Shown here: piece by piece, positions 61,077 through 64,000 of the stretch
Numbering within the stretch: position 1 is the stretch's first letter
Layout of the letters: every line of letters starts with the position of its first letter
From: SABY01 sp964523795
Lineage (GTDB): Bacteria; Bacteroidota; Bacteroidia; Bacteroidales; 4484-276
Direction: 5' to 3'
Assembly: GCA_964523795.1 (NCBI GenBank)
Contig: CAZGAO010000007.1
Location: 1 to 64,000, forward strand
DNA length: 64,000 nt
The notes under the pieces: generated by a model
Told to the model about the DNA's origin: nothing
The model's input: only the letters and a program-made list of their open reading frames with translations
Database searches by the model: none
Translations under genes and position numbers: made by a program

Positions 61077-62054
61077 TTAATGATCGCGCTTGTACAGCCA
61101 CTCGGCATAACTGGTCAAGTCATTTTTACGTTGGGTATCTGCATTCAATTTTTTCATTAGCTCCAGCGACTTCCCAAAGTATTTTTCCATCTCGGCGGTG
61201 ATGTGCTTTTTAATTTCATATTTAGCATACAGATGCAATACCTGTTTGATCTTTTCTCCGCTGTCTATCTCATTTCTTGCAAAATAGTCCAGTAGTTGTT
61301 TGCGATCTTCTTCATTGGCAAGTTCCTGGCATTTTAGGTAGAGCCAGGTTTTTTTGTTGGCTGCAATGTCGCCGCCAATGCTTTTCCCAAATTTCTCAAA
61401 ATCTCCAAAGGCATCCAAATAATCGTCTTTTAACTGAAAAGCCATGCCGATATTTACCCCAAAATCATAAATCAACTGCGCTTGTTGCTCCCCGGCATCG
61501 GCGCATATAGCCCCAATTTTAAGGCTGGCTCCCAGTAGCACTGCAGTTTTTAGCTTTATCATTTTCAGATATTCAGGAATACTAACACCTGGTATTTTCT
61601 CAAAATCCATATCGTACTGCTGGCCTTCACAAACTTCGATGGCCGTTTGGCTAAAGACGTTAAGGATTTCGCTTATGTTTTTTATACCCGGGCTAGTATG
61701 TATTTGGCGATAAGCCAAAGCCAGCATAGTGTCGCCCGAGAGTATGGCGGCATTAGCATTCCATTTTTTATGCACGGTTTCCATGCCTCTTCGTGTGGGT
61801 GCTTCGTCCATGATATCATCGTGCAACAAGGTGAAGTTGTGAAATATTTCGAGGCCACAGGCCGCAGGCAGAGCTGCTTTGGTGTTGCCGCCAAACAAGT
61901 CGCAGGCTGCCAGGGTAAGCACCGGGCGCAGGCGTTTTCCGCCCAGCGACAAAATGTAGGCGATGGGTTCGTAAAGCCCCTGGGGATTGTCTTTCAAATC
62001 CAAGTTAAGCAAGGTCGCCTCAATCTGCGCCTTGTACTGTGCGTATTTTTCCAT
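61077..62054 (-). CDS. Trans-isoprenyl diphosphate synthase
   Basis: 325 residues. First Asp-rich motif LLHDDIMDEAPTRRG (DDxxD), second QLKDDYLDAFGD. Builds a polyprenyl chain for quinones or lipids from IPP. Chain length cannot be judged reliably. GGKRLRPVL is present at the N-terminus. Confidence 0.95.
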   Translation of the reverse strand: MEKYAQYKAQIEATLLNLDLKDNPQGLYEPIAYILSLGGKRLRPVLTLAACDLFGGNTKAALPAACGLEIFHNFTLLHDDIMDEAPTRRGMETVHKKWNANAAILSGDTMLALAYRQIHTSPGIKNISEILNVFSQTAIEVCEGQQYDMDFEKIPGVSIPEYLKMIKLKTAVLLGASLKIGAICADAGEQQAQLIYDFGVNIGMAFQLKDDYLDAFGDFEKFGKSIGGDIAANKKTWLYLKCQELANEEDRKQLLDYFARNEIDSGEKIKQVLHLYAKYEIKKHITAEMEKYFGKSLELMKKLNADTQRKNDLTSYAEWLYKRDH

Positions 62055-62088
62055 AATTGCTAAAAGTAGGAGACCAAAAAGTGGAGTT

Positions 62089-62952
62089 TTACTTTTTAAT
62101 CAGATCCATAAGATAGGTGCCATAGCCACTTTTGAGCAGTGGCTGGGCAATTTTTTCGAGTTGAGCGGCATCGATAAACTTCATGCGGTAGGCAATTTCT
62201 TCGATACAACCAATCTTTAATCCCTGGCGGTGTTCGATAACCTCAACGTATTGCGAAGCCTGAAGCAGTGAAGTGAAGGTGCCGGTGTCGAGCCAGGCAA
62301 TACCACGACTCAAAATACCTACGTTAAGTTTGCCTTGCTCCAGATAATAGCGGTTTACATCGGTAATTTCGTATTCGCCACGGGCACTGGGTTTTATGTT
62401 TTTGGCCACTTCAACCACCGAATTATCATAATAATACAAACCTGGTACGGCAAAGTTAGACTTAGGCCTGGCTGGTTTTTCTTCGATGGAGATAGCGCGT
62501 TGGTTCTCGTCAAATTCTACCACGCCGTAGCGTTGTGGATCCGATACGTGATAGGCAAAAACAACCCCACCTGTGGGATCATTGTTTTCCTGTAAAATTG
62601 TTTGCAGCCCTGAGCCGTAAAAAATATTATCGCCCAGAATGAGGGCGACTTTCTCGTGGCCAATATGTTCTTCGCCCAGCACAAAGGCCTGCGCCAGCCC
62701 ATTGGGCACGTGCTGCACCTTGTACGAAAAATTACAACCGATGCGCGAGCCATCGCCCAGCAGTTTCTCGAAGTTGGGCAGATCTTCCGGTGTGGAAATG
62801 ATGAGGATGTCGCGAATGCCCGACATCATCAGCACCGACAGGGGGTAATAAATCATGGGCTTGTCGTAGATGGGCATCATTTGCTTGCTCATGGCAAGGG
62901 TTAAGGGATGCAGCCTTGTTCCGGCTCCGCCGGCTAAAATTATTCCTTTCAT
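62089..62952 (-). CDS. rfbA: Glucose-1-phosphate thymidylyltransferase
   Basis: 287 residues, standard for RmlA/RfbA. Nucleotide loop LAGGAGTRLHPLTLAMSKQ, metal Asp in LILGDNIFYG, and the C-terminal pattern AWLDTGTFTSLLQAS. Makes dTDP-glucose for dTDP-rhamnose and related sugars. The other rml genes are not in the window. Confidence 0.96.
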   Translation of the reverse strand: MKGIILAGGAGTRLHPLTLAMSKQMMPIYDKPMIYYPLSVLMMSGIRDILIISTPEDLPNFEKLLGDGSRIGCNFSYKVQHVPNGLAQAFVLGEEHIGHEKVALILGDNIFYGSGLQTILQENNDPTGGVVFAYHVSDPQRYGVVEFDENQRAISIEEKPARPKSNFAVPGLYYYDNSVVEVAKNIKPSARGEYEITDVNRYYLEQGKLNVGILSRGIAWLDTGTFTSLLQASQYVEVIEHRQGLKIGCIEEIAYRMKFIDAAQLEKIAQPLLKSGYGTYLMDLIKK

Positions 62953-63012
62953 AATGTTATCTTTTTATAAATAAACTTTTTGTTATCTAATCAAAAATTT
63001 TAATCAAAACGA

Positions 63013-63999
63013 TCAGGCATGGCCACGATAGTCGATACCTTCGATTTCGAGTTCATCCAATTCAATATCAATTTCCTCATCAAATATTTCGAGAAAAGGC
63101 TCAGAGAAGCGTTTGGTGGTGATGCGTTTGTCGAGCGTTAGCAATAGCGAGGGAAGCAGGAATAGATTGGAGAGCAGCGCAACAACAAGCGTAAACGCAA
63201 TTAAATATCCCAAAGCCTCGGTACCCCCAAACGATGAGAGCGTGAAGATGATAAATCCAAAAAACAAAACCACCGAAGAGTAGATCATGCTAAAGCCGGT
63301 TTCGCTCAGGGCTTTGATGACGGAAGTTTTGATATTCCAGTCGTTGAGCTTTAGTTGCAGACGGTAACGCGACAAAAAGTGAATGGCGTTGTCCACCGAA
63401 ATACCCAATGCTATCGAGAAAATTAAAATCGTGGATGGTTTCACAGATATAGCCAGAAATCCCATCATGGCGGCAGTCATAATTTGGGGGATAAGATTGG
63501 GAGCCATGCTTATGAGCACCATCCGTGCCGACGAAAAGAGCATGGCCATGAGTATGCTAATGACCACCAATGCAAGCAGGAGACTCATCAGCAGATTTTT
63601 CACCAAATAATCGGTGCCTTTGAGATAAACCACGCTAGTGCCGGTAATTTGCACATCATAGCGGTCGGGCGGGAAAATGGAATCGATTTTTGGACGCAGC
63701 TCATCTTTGATGCGTTGTATTTCGCTGGTGCCGATATTAGCCATCTGCACGCTGATGCGCGTTATTTGCATATTAGTATCCACAAACGAATTGATGATGG
63801 TGCGCTGGTTGCCTTCCATTCGGGGCACGTACTGCATAATGAAGTTTTTTTCCTGATTATTGGGCAGGCTGTACATGTCTTCTCTGCCGCCATAAAAAGC
63901 TTGTTTTGCAAACTTCACTACCTCGGCCACCGAAACCGGTTTAGATAATTCGGGATACTCGCCCAGCACAACCTGCAGTTCCTCGATGCGCTCAAGGGT
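63013..63999 (-). CDS. RND/MMPL-family exporter (5' end outside window)
   Basis: Open to the right edge. The visible 329 residues include a periplasmic loop and six helices of the second half (LVKNLLMSLLLALVVISILM, GISVDNAIHFLSRYRLQL with the conserved Asp). Member of the lipid/hopanoid-exporter-like RND group common in Bacteroidota. It ends with an acidic tail. Confidence 0.9.
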   Translation of the reverse strand, partial: TLERIEELQVVLGEYPELSKPVSVAEVVKFAKQAFYGGREDMYSLPNNQEKNFIMQYVPRMEGNQRTIINSFVDTNMQITRISVQMANIGTSEIQRIKDELRPKIDSIFPPDRYDVQITGTSVVYLKGTDYLVKNLLMSLLLALVVISILMAMLFSSARMVLISMAPNLIPQIMTAAMMGFLAISVKPSTILIFSIALGISVDNAIHFLSRYRLQLKLNDWNIKTSVIKALSETGFSMIYSSVVLFFGFIIFTLSSFGGTEALGYLIAFTLVVALLSNLFLLPSLLLTLDKRITTKRFSEPFLEIFDEEIDIELDELEIEGIDYRGHA

Positions 64000-64000
64000 A

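Noticed and set aside
1..64000. tRNA, rRNA or riboswitch
   Set aside because: No cloverleaf with a GTTCGA-type T-arm, no rRNA-like stretch and no known riboswitch core was found by eye. A covariance-model scan would be needed to be sure.

Overview
This window comes from an anaerobic or microaerophilic member of the Bacteroidota. The evidence is a fused SecDF, a type IX secretion (T9SS) sorting domain, PorE-like OmpA/PD40 and FadL/SGNH outer-membrane genes, DUF4199, and promoters of the Bacteroidetes form TTTG-N18/19-TAnnTTTG. Genus cannot be told from the sequence alone.

Layout. 1-3.2 kb: tail of an O-antigen-ligase/TPR protein, galactokinase, PPK2. 3.7-10.6 kb: a leftward sulfur-respiration operon with a Tat-exported thiosulfate/polysulfide-reductase-type molybdoenzyme (A, B and C subunits), a YeeE/YedE sulfur transporter split into two halves, two membrane-anchored rhodanese-like proteins and a VOC protein. 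10.8-16.4 kb: a kinase-like protein, a HigBA toxin-antitoxin pair, a PhzF-family protein, PcrA helicase and a PD-(D/E)XK-like protein. 16.5-21.4 kb: CorC-like protein, DUF4199, two glycosyltransferases and heptose-7-phosphate kinase. 21.5-26.4 kb: a RAYT-type transposase, then a second leftward sulfur operon (small Cys-rich protein, DsrC, DsrM-like, DsrK-like with a frameshift, cysteine desulfurase). 26.8-44.9 kb: mostly envelope proteins, some broken. 45-49 kb: VapBC, an SSS symporter and the rest of the GDP-heptose pathway (gmhB, hddC, gmhA). 49.9-54.6 kb: NikR, a FecBCD-type metal transporter and a TsaA-FmdE fusion. 54.9-64 kb: SecDF, TatA, an OmpA/PD40 protein, a polyprenyl synthase, RfbA and part of an RND exporter.

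The most unusual biology is in the first sulfur operon. Both rhodanese-like proteins lack the catalytic cysteine of the rhodanese loop. Both instead end in the same 12 residues, RKKKKNVVEGGC, whose last residue is the only cysteine in either protein. Six of those twelve codons differ synonymously and none differs in meaning. With the split YeeE and the molybdoenzyme this suggests a periplasmic sulfane-sulfur carrier system working through a C-terminal swinging cysteine, analogous to SoxY or DsrC. The DsrC/DsrMK-like/cysteine-desulfurase operon 12 kb away would be a cytoplasmic counterpart, with no dsrAB in the window.

The intergenic DNA is rich in small repeats: at least nine 33-bp palindromes that probably belong with the RAYT transposase, two tandem arrays grown from half-palindromes, and at least five MITE-like elements of about 160-245 bp with shared ends. 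Two genes are interrupted: the dsrK-like gene by a one-base frameshift, and a T9SS surface protein by an in-frame TGA.
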